A stretch of 22,201 nucleotides of DNA, taken from positions 1-22,201 of the IMG/VR virus record IMGVR_UViG_3300023184_000565; one strand, given 5' to 3'. The position numbers and the translations under genes are program-made. Below, one piece after another: positions 1 to 5,184 of the stretch (position 1 is its first letter; each line of letters opens with the position of its first letter). Below the pieces are notes generated by a model. It was not told the origin of the DNA. It searched no databases and saw only the letters and a list, made by a program, of their open reading frames with translations. The stretch is from a virus.

Positions 1-1
1 C

Positions 2-730
2 GAACGATTCGACTTCGTCGGTGACCTCGTCACGATGGTTTCGAATAAGACGTCGGCTTCAGCGATTATCACTGGCGAGGGCGGACTCGGTAAGACCTAC
101 ACCGTCATCAAGACGCTGGAAGCGAACGGTCTGGAAGACGCGAGCAACCTGATGGAAGCGGAAGACGAAGACGAAATCATGGAACGCGACGATAAGCAGT
201 TCACGATCGTCAAAGGCTTCTCGACCGCCAAAGGTCTTTACCGTATTCTGTTCGAGCACAGAAATTCGTTCCTGGTTTTCGACGACTGCGACAACGTCCT
301 GAAAGACCCCGTTGCACTGAACCTCCTCAAAGGGGCCCTTGACAGCTACGATAAGCGTATCATCAGCTGGAATTGTGAGAGCAAGGGTGACGATGATCTC
401 CCGCGCTCCTTCCAGTTCAACGGTGGCGTGATCTTCATCAGTAACCTCACGCTGGCCACCCTCAATCAGGCGCTCCGCTCACGCTCACTGTGCGTTGATC
501 TGAGCATGACGCTTGAGCAGAAGATTGAGCGTATGGGTAGCCTAATAGCAATGGAAGAATTCATGCCAGAAGTTTCCATGCAGTTTAAGAAGGACGCGCT
601 GGCTCTGATCGATGCGAATAAGAAGATTGCTAGCGAGATCTCACTGCGCACTCTGATCAAAGTCGCGAAGATTCGTGCTGGCGGCGCTAAGAACTGGAGC
701 AAACTTGCAGAATATGTTCTGAGCAATTAG
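2..730 (+). CDS. AAA+ / P-loop ATPase, 5' end outside the window
   Basis: The reading frame is open from the left edge, so the true start lies upstream; the first internal ATG (35) falls only 13 codons before the Walker A motif GEGGLGKT and is unlikely to be the start. A Walker B-like segment (FLVFDDCD, about 65 residues after Walker A) and a sensor-1-like strand (GVIFISNL) followed by an SRS arginine region (NQALRSRSL) fit an AAA+ ATPase. Phages often carry such stand-alone ATPases near replication or nucleotide genes, but the substrate cannot be told. The gene is clearly more GC-rich than most of the window, which suggests a different history from the AT-rich genes downstream. It ends 9 nt before a tRNA. 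The P-loop ATPase assignment is secure; the exact family is not. Confidence 0.8.
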   Translation, partial: ERFDFVGDLVTMVSNKTSASAIITGEGGLGKTYTVIKTLEANGLEDASNLMEAEDEDEIMERDDKQFTIVKGFSTAKGLYRILFEHRNSFLVFDDCDNVLKDPVALNLLKGALDSYDKRIISWNCESKGDDDLPRSFQFNGGVIFISNLTLATLNQALRSRSLCVDLSMTLEQKIERMGSLIAMEEFMPEVSMQFKKDALALIDANKKIASEISLRTLIKVAKIRAGGAKNWSKLAEYVLSN

Positions 731-739
731 TATTTTTTA

Positions 740-816
740 GGGCCCTTAGCTCAGATGGTTAGAGCAGCGAACTCATAATTCGTCGGTCCTCGGTTCAAAT
801 CCGAGAGGGCCCACCA
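740..816 (+). tRNA. tRNA with anticodon CAU (Met elongator or Ile2)
   Basis: A full cloverleaf can be folded. The acceptor stem is GGGCCCT (740-746) with AGGGCCC, followed by A and an encoded CCA. The D stem is GCTC/GAGC, the anticodon stem GCGAA/TTCGT with loop CTCATAA, and the T stem CTCGG/CCGAG with loop TTCAAAT. The anticodon is CAT. The fully paired first position (G1-C72) and the lack of three GC pairs in the anticodon stem argue against an initiator tRNA. The choice between elongator Met and the lysidine-modified Ile2 (AUA reading) cannot be settled by eye; the CTTAGCTCAG start resembles bacterial Ile2 tRNAs. It lies 9 nt after the ATPase stop and could be co-transcribed with that gene. 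Confidence 0.93.
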
Positions 817-864
817 GATTTTCGGTAGTATTTTGCGAAATATCGCGTTTCACCAGTGTATAGA

Positions 865-884
865 GGGGTGGGGGCTAAGGGGGG
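865..884 (+). other. G-rich tract in the gap before the HNH gene
   Basis: Three runs of guanine (4, 5 and 6 long) lie within 20 bases of the 190-nt gap between the tRNA and the HNH gene. Splitting the longest run would allow a G-quadruplex on the plus strand. The gap (817-1006) otherwise shows T-runs around 917-936 and a 12-bp palindrome at 981-992, but no gene. Confidence 0.3.
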
Positions 885-980
885 CCGGATGCGATGCGAG
901 CGGTGGTATCCATAGATTTTTTTGAGAATTTTTTTTGACAATTTCCGGCGGCGAAAACCACTGGTCAAAACATAACGGCC

Positions 981-992
981 GATAGGCCTATC
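981..992. promoter_or_regulatory. 12-bp perfect palindrome upstream of the HNH gene
   Basis: GATAGGCCTATC is a perfect palindrome 14 nt upstream of the GTG start of the HNH gene and just before its ribosome binding site (GAAAGG). It could be an operator or a small RNA hairpin near the start; its role is inferred only from position. Confidence 0.3.
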
Positions 993-1006
993 TGAAAGGT
1001 ATCAAA

Positions 1007-1540
1007 GTGAACATTGAAGAACGCCGTGAATATCAACGCAATTATCGAGCCAATAACGCTGATAAGTTCTTAGAATATAGTCGCAATTATCGAGCCAATA
1101 ACGCTGATAAGTTCTTAGAATATAGTCGCAATTATCGAGCCAATAACGCAGATAAGGTATCCTCGACCAACAAGAAACAGCGAGAAATCAGGAAGAATGA
1201 TCGATCGAAGATGGCTAGTGTGTTATTGTCTAAAACATTGACTGGAAGAAAAAGAAACACGCGCATCCTAGAACACAACCTAACGACTGCGTATATACAG
1301 GGTATCCTAGAAAAACAAAATTATTGTTGTGCGTTCACTGGTATTAAGTTAGATCATAAGACTGGTAAGAATAATCTCAGGATGGCTTCTGTTGATCGCA
1401 TAAATTCTAAGAAGGGTTATGTTGAGAACAATATCCAGATCGTGCTGAACAGTATGAACAAGGCTAAGGGTGAATCTACGGATAAGGAATTCCGCAAACT
1501 TCTGGAAGAAATTAAAGCCTTGACACTTAGCCACGAGTAG
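1007..1540 (+). CDS. HNH endonuclease (homing type) with repeated basic N-terminus
   Basis: A 177-residue protein starting at GTG (1007), chosen because GAAAGG lies 7-8 nt upstream. The N-terminal third is a basic and aromatic repeat, NYRANNADKFLEYSR, present twice plus a partial third copy. Similar YR/NK-rich stretches precede many phage HNH nucleases and probably contact DNA. The C-terminal half carries the HNH-like core: YCCAFTGIKL, then ASVDRINSKKGY, then NNIQIVLNSMNKAKGE. This pattern is typical of free-standing phage HNH homing nucleases that nick DNA at unoccupied sites. The last codons (KALTLSHE) overlap the -35 half of a strong promoter (1520-1548), so the gene ends inside a regulatory site used elsewhere in the window. 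Assignment to HNH is good; activity is inferred. Confidence 0.82.
   Translation: MNIEERREYQRNYRANNADKFLEYSRNYRANNADKFLEYSRNYRANNADKVSSTNKKQREIRKNDRSKMASVLLSKTLTGRKRNTRILEHNLTTAYIQGILEKQNYCCAFTGIKLDHKTGKNNLRMASVDRINSKKGYVENNIQIVLNSMNKAKGESTDKEFRKLLEEIKALTLSHE
1037..1156 (+). repeat. 45-nt tandem repeat inside the HNH gene (2.7 copies)
   Basis: Two identical 45-nt units (1037-1081 and 1082-1126) are followed by about 30 nt of a third (1127-1156) that differs by one base (GCT to GCA). The unit is a multiple of three and encodes the 15-residue repeat RNYRANNADKFLEYS in register. The near-perfect DNA identity shows a recent expansion by slippage or recombination. Confidence 0.95.
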
Positions 1541-1548
1541 CGTATAAT
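1520..1548 (+). promoter_or_regulatory. Consensus sigma70-type promoter
   Basis: TTGACA (1520-1525), a 17-bp spacer and TATAAT (1543-1548) give a perfect match to the host vegetative promoter. The -35 context GCCTTGACACTTAGCC recurs at the promoters at 2210, 3227 and 4256. The -35 element lies in the last codons of the HNH gene. Transcription would begin near 1555 and feed the small-gene block starting at 1573. Confidence 0.9.
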
Positions 1549-1572
1549 GATTGTTCAACATAGGAGCGTGTA

Positions 1573-1731
1573 ATGACATCATGGGAATTTGAATCGTTCA
1601 GAATCGGACGCTTGTTTCACTTTAATGGATGTGACTTCATCAAGCAGTCGACGCGCACTGCACGGATGCTAAGTAACAGTCGAATCTTTTACTTCAGCAA
1701 AAAAGAAATTATTTACCCTATTGCACACTAA
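1573..1731 (+). CDS. Small unknown protein (52 aa)
   Basis: An ATG with a well-placed GGAG (1563-1566) follows the promoter at 1520-1548 by about 25 nt. The product (MTSWEFESFR..., ending KEIIYPIAH) is basic and aromatic, with one cysteine and no recognisable domain. Position as first gene of a strong promoter suggests an early-expressed host-interaction peptide; that is inference. Confidence 0.6.
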   Translation: MTSWEFESFRIGRLFHFNGCDFIKQSTRTARMLSNSRIFYFSKKEIIYPIAH

Positions 1732-1738
1732 GGATTAT

Positions 1739-1822
1739 ATGAACGAACGAATTAAAGAACTGATCGAAGAATGCACCACAGTTGAGAACGGTGTGATGCA
1801 GGGGCGGCAGGGAGTTGAATAA
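1739..1822 (+). CDS. Very small phage protein (27 aa)
   Basis: The frame encodes MNERIKELIEECTTVENG followed by VMQGRQGVE. It has an upstream AGGA (1731-1734) and its stop overlaps the next start as TAATG. The MNE-IKEL start is typical of small phage early proteins. No function is known; the tight coupling supports it being a real gene. Confidence 0.5.
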   Translation: MNERIKELIEECTTVENGVMQGRQGVE

Positions 1823-2049
1823 TGGAACACGTCTACTTATCAAAACGAAATCTGCTCACTTTGCTATCCAAGCTGGAACGACTCGAAAAAGGTGAAGAAA
1901 CATTTTGTGCAATAATTAAATATCAAAATTTACAGGATCCGTATTGCAATTCTATGGAAGAACTCATGGTGGCTGCGATTCCGGACGAAAAGTTCTATGT
2001 CAATAGAACGCCTGGTCCTGTAGATTCATTGGATGAACCCAAATTATGA
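1822..2049 (+). CDS. Conserved small phage protein (75 aa)
   Basis: The start overlaps the previous stop (TAATG), with GGGAG about 9 nt upstream. The protein opens MEHVYLSKRNLLTLLSKLER and ends with an acidic, proline-containing tail (NRTPGPVDSLDEPKL). The pattern SKRNL-TLLSKL-R...GEE..C..IK and a later DE-FY..R.PGPV resembles a small conserved protein of many enterobacterial and related phages. No biochemical role is known to me. It is the third gene of the 1520 promoter unit. Confidence 0.75.
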   Translation: MEHVYLSKRNLLTLLSKLERLEKGEETFCAIIKYQNLQDPYCNSMEELMVAAIPDEKFYVNRTPGPVDSLDEPKL

Positions 2050-2201
2050 AACATATAGCGTCGATGATAGGAGTTACGATTTGGGTTAGTGGTTGGATTA
2101 TCGCAAATGGATTTTGGAGCACATTCTTTGCCGTGGTAATTCCATTTTATTCTTGGTATCTTGTAATCGAACATTTTTTGATAAAATATAATCTGCTGTA
2201 A
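2046..2201 (+). CDS. Small membrane protein (51 aa)
   Basis: The ATG overlaps the preceding stop as ATGA (2046-2049). The product has two hydrophobic stretches, about residues 5-20 (ASMIGVTIWVSGWIIA) and 23-42 (FWSTFFAVVIPFYSWYLVIE), consistent with a two-pass or hairpin membrane peptide. Such short membrane proteins commonly sit beside the previous gene in phage early regions. Function unknown. Confidence 0.6.
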   Translation: MKHIASMIGVTIWVSGWIIANGFWSTFFAVVIPFYSWYLVIEHFLIKYNLL

Positions 2202-2209
2202 AATAAGCC

Positions 2210-2238
2210 TTGACAATTAGCCAAATACCGTTTATAAT
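2210..2238 (+). promoter_or_regulatory. Consensus sigma70-type promoter
   Basis: TTGACA (2210-2215), 17 bp and TATAAT (2233-2238). The surrounding GCCTTGACAATTAGCCA matches the other repeated promoters of the window. Transcription would start near 2245, giving a leader of about 23 nt to the gene at 2268. Confidence 0.9.
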
Positions 2239-2267
2239 AGTTATGTAAATACACAATAGGAAATAAA

Positions 2268-2408
2268 ATGAGCATTTTGAGTAAGATAGAAGATATGTTG
2301 ATAGGCGGAAAATCATGCAAAGATATCAGTCAAGAACTGAATTTGGAATTGAGCGTAGTCGAAGGAATCTATCGCGCACTGGGTGCGAAGATGAGTGCTG
2401 GTCATTAG
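2268..2408 (+). CDS. Small helix-turn-helix-like protein (46 aa)
   Basis: First gene of the 2210 promoter, with TAGGA about 8 nt upstream. The 46 residues are almost all predicted helix. The segment GKSCKDISQELNLELSVVEG followed by IYRALG reads like a minimal helix-turn-helix. The gene at 3709 encodes a similarly built segment (IEDM...HQIAKLTGLPAEDI). It may bind DNA or the host polymerase; this is inference from helical pattern only. Confidence 0.6.
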   Translation: MSILSKIEDMLIGGKSCKDISQELNLELSVVEGIYRALGAKMSAGH

Positions 2409-2528
2409 ATGATTTTTGATATGTTATTTGCATATTGTGTAGTCTTCACTGTGACCATGATCGTATTGATATTCACCGTTGTTGATTTTTTTATGATTCA
2501 TCGCAAAAAAAGGGATGATGAAAAATGA
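2409..2528 (+). CDS. Single-pass membrane peptide (39 aa)
   Basis: The ATG immediately follows the preceding TAG, implying translational coupling. Residues 3-29 are strongly hydrophobic (MLFAYCVVFTVTMIVLIFTV) and are followed by a basic tail (HRKKRDDEK), so a membrane anchor with the tail in the cytoplasm is likely. No family recognised. Confidence 0.5.
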   Translation: MIFDMLFAYCVVFTVTMIVLIFTVVDFFMIHRKKRDDEK

Positions 2529-2713
2529 ACACAATGTTGGTGTGGATTTTGATCGTTCATCTAACGGGTGATCCTAACATTACAACCTTTACGATCGATA
2601 ACATCGAGTCAGAAAAAGAATGTTTCGCGCTGTCAGATAAAATACACACGCGCGAATACAGATTGACTTCCAAGATTGAAACTTTGTGTTTCTCTGTTAA
2701 GAAAATTAAATAA
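2525..2713 (+). CDS. Small protein with N-terminal hydrophobic segment (62 aa)
   Basis: The start overlaps the previous stop (ATGA). A short hydrophobic N-terminus (MNTMLVWILIVHLTG) could be a signal or anchor. The rest is polar, with two cysteines (in ESEKECFAL and IETLCFSV) that could pair in the periplasm. Small phage proteins with a similar layout are common, but no function is assigned. Confidence 0.5.
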   Translation: MNTMLVWILIVHLTGDPNITTFTIDNIESEKECFALSDKIHTREYRLTSKIETLCFSVKKIK

Positions 2714-2715
2714 TT

Positions 2716-2910
2716 ATGAAAACTAAATTGCAGATAGGCAAATATTACAATCACAATCCGAATCATTTTAAATTCGCAAGAACTTATGATATGGGATCAT
2801 ATTATTATGGTTTAAATTCTTATGAAGAATGGGGTTGGACTGGAGTCATTTTAGCATGCGCATTGATTGTATTGGTCTCTAGCGGTCTCTATTATGTTGA
2901 TTTTTATTAG
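2716..2910 (+). CDS. Small membrane protein with Tyr/Asn-rich N-terminus (64 aa)
   Basis: The N-terminal 40 residues are rich in Tyr, Asn and Gly (KYYNHNPNHFKFARTYDMGS). Residues about 43-62 form one transmembrane helix (TGVILACALIVLVSSGLYYV). It starts 2 nt after the previous stop with only a weak ribosome site, so coupled translation is likely. Function unknown. Confidence 0.5.
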   Translation: MKTKLQIGKYYNHNPNHFKFARTYDMGSYYYGLNSYEEWGWTGVILACALIVLVSSGLYYVDFY

Positions 2911-2918
2911 GCACGAAT

Positions 2919-3194
2919 ATGAGTTATAGTCGTTGGGGCAATTCTTGCTGGTATACGTTCTATTCTGATTTCTTTACATCTTCTAAAAAAGAAGAACAAA
3001 CCATGGCATGCTGGTATGGCGTAGATAAAGAGGCATGCATAGATTGGACGTATGCCGAAATTTTGAAATTGGTCAATAATCGTCAGGATATTAAAATTTG
3101 TGCACGTTACGGTTGCACAAAAGAGGAAGCAGCTGAACTTATCGGATATATGAAGCGTTTTATGGCTGATGTAGAATCGGGAACTTATCTATAA
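2919..3194 (+). CDS. Small phage protein with MSYSRW start (91 aa)
   Basis: The N-terminus MSYSRWGNSCWYTFYSDF is a signature I recognise from small conserved phage proteins of unknown role. The C-terminal half (ILKLVNNRQDIKICARYGCT, then KEEAAELIGYMKRF) is helical and could be a small helix-turn-helix. Five cysteines are scattered through it. It is the last gene before the next promoter at 3227. Confidence 0.6.
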   Translation: MSYSRWGNSCWYTFYSDFFTSSKKEEQTMACWYGVDKEACIDWTYAEILKLVNNRQDIKICARYGCTKEEAAELIGYMKRFMADVESGTYL

Positions 3195-3226
3195 TAATCA
3201 ACGACTTACGAAAGCCCAAAAAAGCC

Positions 3227-3255
3227 TTGCCATTTAGCCAGACTTCGCTTATAAT
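3227..3255 (+). promoter_or_regulatory. Sigma70-type promoter, TTGCCA variant
   Basis: TTGCCA (3227-3232), 17 bp and TATAAT (3250-3255), preceded by two A-rich GCCC blocks. Together with the following leader (ATGATAAATGATAAAGGAAA) this region is nearly identical to the promoter block at 4256, showing a duplicated expression cassette. Confidence 0.85.
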
Positions 3256-3285
3256 GGTTGTATGATAAATGATAAAGGAAATGAA

Positions 3286-3495
3286 GTGAGCTGGATTCTC
3301 GAAGGAAAGCAAGTGGCTGGCAAATATTTCGGTCAGAGTTTCGAAGGTGTTGTGGTTGAAAGTCGCGTTCGCTACGGCGGAAAAGTCTCTCACACGATAG
3401 AACTTCATTCTCCGATTGAAATGCGGTGGAGAACCGAACCCGTGTCGCGTATTATCGTGACGCCGGAAGATGACGAAGAATTGATTGTTCTTTAA
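3286..3495 (+). CDS. Small phage protein, beta-rich (69 aa)
   Basis: An upstream in-frame ATG (3262) exists, but the codons between it and GTG 3286 are the same leader that precedes the gene at 4315 and contain the ribosome site AAAGGA. GTG 3286 is therefore the better start. The segment GKYFGQSFEGVVVESRVRYG followed by HTIELHSPIE looks like a small beta-barrel and resembles a conserved phage protein of unknown role. It ends acidic (TPEDDEELIVL). Confidence 0.65.
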   Translation: MSWILEGKQVAGKYFGQSFEGVVVESRVRYGGKVSHTIELHSPIEMRWRTEPVSRIIVTPEDDEELIVL

Positions 3496-3509
3496 TTATG
3501 GAGATTTGC

Positions 3510-3716
3510 ATGAAAAGTCAAAAAGATATCACTAATGAAATAATCGACGAAGCGATGTGTCAGATTATTTCTGGCGTGAATACGAGCAGTGTTCTTTGTG
3601 TTCTTTTGGGTAAGTATCAAAATGTGTCGTTGTCTAAGCTGAAGTCGTTGGTTTATATTGCTTACGAAGATGCGATGAATTATAAAAATGATATGGAGAA
3701 TGTGTCATATGAGTAA
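3510..3716 (+). CDS. Small unknown protein (68 aa)
   Basis: ATG 3510 is preferred over ATG 3498 because GGAG (3500-3503) sits at the right distance from 3510. The protein (MKSQKDITNEIIDEAMCQII...) is mostly helical and has no motif I recognise. Its end overlaps the next gene. Confidence 0.5.
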   Translation: MKSQKDITNEIIDEAMCQIISGVNTSSVLCVLLGKYQNVSLSKLKSLVYIAYEDAMNYKNDMENVSYE

Positions 3717-3966
3717 GATGGCTGAGATGGCGCTGGAAATCGAAGATATGTTTTATGATGACAATCTTGACGCTCATCAAATCGCAAAACTGACTGGACT
3801 CCCGGCAGAAGACATCGCCGCATATATCGACAAAATTCTCAGGATTCCGGAAGACGAGCCTTATGATGGATTTAACTCGGACGCGGAAGCAGACGCAGAT
3901 GCTCTCGCTTCTGCAGGATGGGGAACTGACGAAGATTATGGTTGTTCGGCTGAGGATATGCTATAA
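3709..3966 (+). CDS. Small acidic helix-turn-helix-like protein (85 aa)
   Basis: ATG 3709 has GGAGA about 10 nt upstream and overlaps the previous gene by 8 nt. Residues 9-45 (EIEDMFYDDNLDAHQIAKLT followed by GLPAEDIAAYIDKIL) resemble a minimal HTH like the one encoded at 2268. The C-terminal half is very acidic (many Asp/Glu), which may mimic DNA or contact a protein partner. That reading is speculative. Confidence 0.55.
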   Translation: MSKMAEMALEIEDMFYDDNLDAHQIAKLTGLPAEDIAAYIDKILRIPEDEPYDGFNSDAEADADALASAGWGTDEDYGCSAEDML

Positions 3967-4061
3967 TGGAAAAAGAGACGATTTTTGAGGCATTTCTTGG
4001 GGCGACGTGTGTTTTCGCTCTCCCGTTCGTAATCTTCATCATTGGATGTGCCTTTTCGTAA
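3966..4061 (+). CDS. Membrane peptide (31 aa)
   Basis: The start overlaps the previous stop (TAATG). The product has a short polar start (MEKETIFEAF) and one hydrophobic helix (FALPFVIFIIGCAF). It is the last gene before two consecutive terminators. Function unknown. Confidence 0.45.
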   Translation: MEKETIFEAFLGATCVFALPFVIFIIGCAFS

Positions 4062-4078
4062 GAATAGGAGCCGCGAGG

Positions 4079-4097
4079 CGCTCTGTGGAGCGTTTTT
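4079..4097 (+). terminator. Intrinsic terminator
   Basis: CGCTC (4079-4083), loop TGTG, GAGCG (4088-4092) and five T (4093-4097) form a short hairpin plus T-run, 18 nt after the preceding stop. Confidence 0.6.
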
Positions 4098-4126
4098 GAG
4101 CCACAGGTAAGGGGTAAGTATCCCCG

Positions 4127-4169
4127 AAAACGGGCCCTCTCTTAAAACGCGTTCTAGCGGTCCGTTTTT
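4127..4169 (+). terminator. Second intrinsic terminator
   Basis: AAAACGGGCC (4127-4136) pairs with GGTCCGTTTT (4159-4168, one G-U pair), with the T-run at 4165-4169 forming the 3' side. It lies 30 nt after the first terminator, so this 190-nt gap insulates the 3227 transcription unit from the 4256 promoter. Confidence 0.6.
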
Positions 4170-4226
4170 CCCTTAATAATCAGTGACTTATAACCCCTTG
4201 TTTTCATTCATGTTTTTAAATGACCA

Positions 4227-4255
4227 AAAAAAGCCCAAAAAAGCCCAAAAAAGCC
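4227..4255 (+). repeat. Three phased A6 tracts (10-bp unit AAAAAAGCCC)
   Basis: Three units of AAAAAAGCCC at 4227, 4237 and 4247 (the last ends GCCT) directly abut the -35 box at 4256. A-tracts repeated once per helical turn bend DNA and resemble promoter UP elements. The 3227 promoter has a shorter version. The effect on promoter strength is inferred. Confidence 0.85.
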
Positions 4256-4284
4256 TTGCCATTTAGCCACGAATCCCTTATAAT
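4256..4284 (+). promoter_or_regulatory. Sigma70-type promoter, TTGCCA variant with A-tract UP region
   Basis: TTGCCA (4256-4261), 17 bp and TATAAT (4279-4284). The downstream leader ATGATAAATGATAAAGGAAA is shared with the 3227 promoter. Transcription would begin around 4291. Confidence 0.87.
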
Positions 4285-4314
4285 GGTTGTATGATAAATG
4301 ATAAAGGAAACGAA

Positions 4315-4686
4315 ATGAACGAACTGACTCGCGTTGAAGAACTCCAGTCGCATTACAGCGACTTTTACAAGGACGTGCACGGTTTCCGTCCGCGTAGTTC
4401 TACTGATGAGCAGTGGAATTCGGAGGAGTGGCTCAGTGGTGAGATCGACGGGCTCCATGAGTATCTGCGGATACTGGGTTCTACCCCGCAGGGTCGCGTG
4501 CAGCTGCGTGAGATGGGGTTCTGCACCGACGACAAAGAAGCGGATGAAGAATGGGCGGCAGCAGAAGCCCGCGAACGTGCCGAGGAAGAAGCTCGGTATC
4601 AAGAAGCTGATCGCATGGATGCGGTCTTGGCTGAACTGTCGGCTCCGCTGACCGAAGCTGAACAATTTGAACAGGATATGAAATAA
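4315..4686 (+). CDS. Conserved phage protein with YSDFYKD-HGFRPR motif (123 aa)
   Basis: ATG 4315 is chosen over in-frame ATG 4291 because 4291-4314 is the repeated leader holding AAAGGA. The segment HYSDFYKDVHGFRPRSST is a signature I recognise from conserved phage proteins of unknown function. A long Glu/Ala-rich helix follows (EEWAAAEARERAEEEARYQE), probably a coiled coil. The gene is noticeably more GC-rich than its neighbours, suggesting mosaic origin. It ends in DMK-stop, whose DNA (GGATATGAAATAATG) provides the start of the next gene. Confidence 0.75.
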   Translation: MNELTRVEELQSHYSDFYKDVHGFRPRSSTDEQWNSEEWLSGEIDGLHEYLRILGSTPQGRVQLREMGFCTDDKEADEEWAAAEARERAEEEARYQEADRMDAVLAELSAPLTEAEQFEQDMK

Positions 4687-4847
4687 TGGAATCAGTCTCA
4701 ACCCTTAAATATTTCTTAACAGATGACGATTTATCTGTTCCGCATGTGTGTGGTGTGCTGGCGCGACATTTTGGTAAGTGTCCTGCGTGTGAGGCAATAG
4801 AGAAACGATGGGCTGAAGAAGACCGCCATGTTGAATCCTGCGTGTGA
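4686..4847 (+). CDS. Small protein with CPAC motif (53 aa)
   Basis: It starts at the TAATG overlap of the previous gene. The central segment VCGVLARHFGKCPACEAIEK has three cysteines and a histidine that could bind one zinc ion, but there is no clear second pair. Early-region phage protein of unknown role. Confidence 0.5.
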   Translation: MESVSTLKYFLTDDDLSVPHVCGVLARHFGKCPACEAIEKRWAEEDRHVESCV

Positions 4848-4854
4848 GGCTGTT

Positions 4855-4881
4855 ATGACCCCGAAAAAGGATATGAAATAA
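4855..4881 (+). CDS. Eight-codon mini-frame (leader or remnant)
   Basis: MTPKKDMK-stop. Its DNA end GGATATGAAATAATG is identical to the end of the 4315 gene. It may serve only to couple translation into the gene at 4881, or be a remnant of a duplicated gene end. Evidence for a functional peptide is weak. Confidence 0.25.
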   Translation: MTPKKDMK

Positions 4882-5054
4882 TGAGTGATCTTTATACATA
4901 CGGTGTTTATCTGTCGGGTCGGTTGGTCTTTTCCAGTGAACCCATGTCGGAGGCTGATGCTGAAGGTGCGGCTGAGTGGATGCGCTTGCTGGAAGCCGAG
5001 GGTTGTGTGGTGGAAGTTAATGAATGTGAGCCGTATGAAATGGAGATGAAATAA
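4881..5054 (+). CDS. Small acidic protein (57 aa)
   Basis: The start is in the repeated junction GGATATGAAATAATG, which supplies GGA about 10 nt upstream. The product (MSDLYTYGVYLSGRLVFSSE...) looks like a small alpha/beta fold and ends PYEMEMK. Its own end repeats the junction in the form GGAGATGAAATAATG. Function unknown. Confidence 0.55.
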   Translation: MSDLYTYGVYLSGRLVFSSEPMSEADAEGAAEWMRLLEAEGCVVEVNECEPYEMEMK

Positions 5055-5182
5055 TGAATGATGAATTGAAAGCAATTGCGGTTGAAGCCGGAGCACCCGA
5101 GGATATGTTGAATAAACTTTGGTTCAATGTATTTTGCCAGAAGTTCGCATATCTGATAGCCGAAGAACTGGGGAAAGAATAG
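5054..5182 (+). CDS. Small phage protein with LWFNVF motif (42 aa)
   Basis: The start overlaps the previous stop (TAATG). MNDELKAIAVEAGAPEDMLN is followed by KLWFNVFCQKFAYLIAEELG, a helix pair of a kind seen in small conserved proteins of tailed phages. No function known. Confidence 0.55.
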   Translation: MNDELKAIAVEAGAPEDMLNKLWFNVFCQKFAYLIAEELGKE

Positions 5183-5184
5183 TC

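Noticed and set aside
935-940. TTGACA upstream of the HNH gene as a promoter
   Set aside because: No acceptable -10 box lies 15-19 bp downstream (the bases there are CCACTG-like).
1037-1156. Possible CRISPR-like repeat
   Set aside because: The units are directly adjacent with no spacers and encode a repeated peptide in frame; it is a coding tandem repeat.
3262-3285. ATG at 3262 as the start of the 69-aa gene (and likewise 4291 for the 4315 gene)
   Set aside because: The extra codons are a shared untranslated leader containing the ribosome site, repeated before two unrelated genes.
4216-4701. 161-codon minus-strand frame opposite the 4315 gene
   Set aside because: It is a shadow of the GC-rich plus gene and covers the promoter and leader; no ribosome site.
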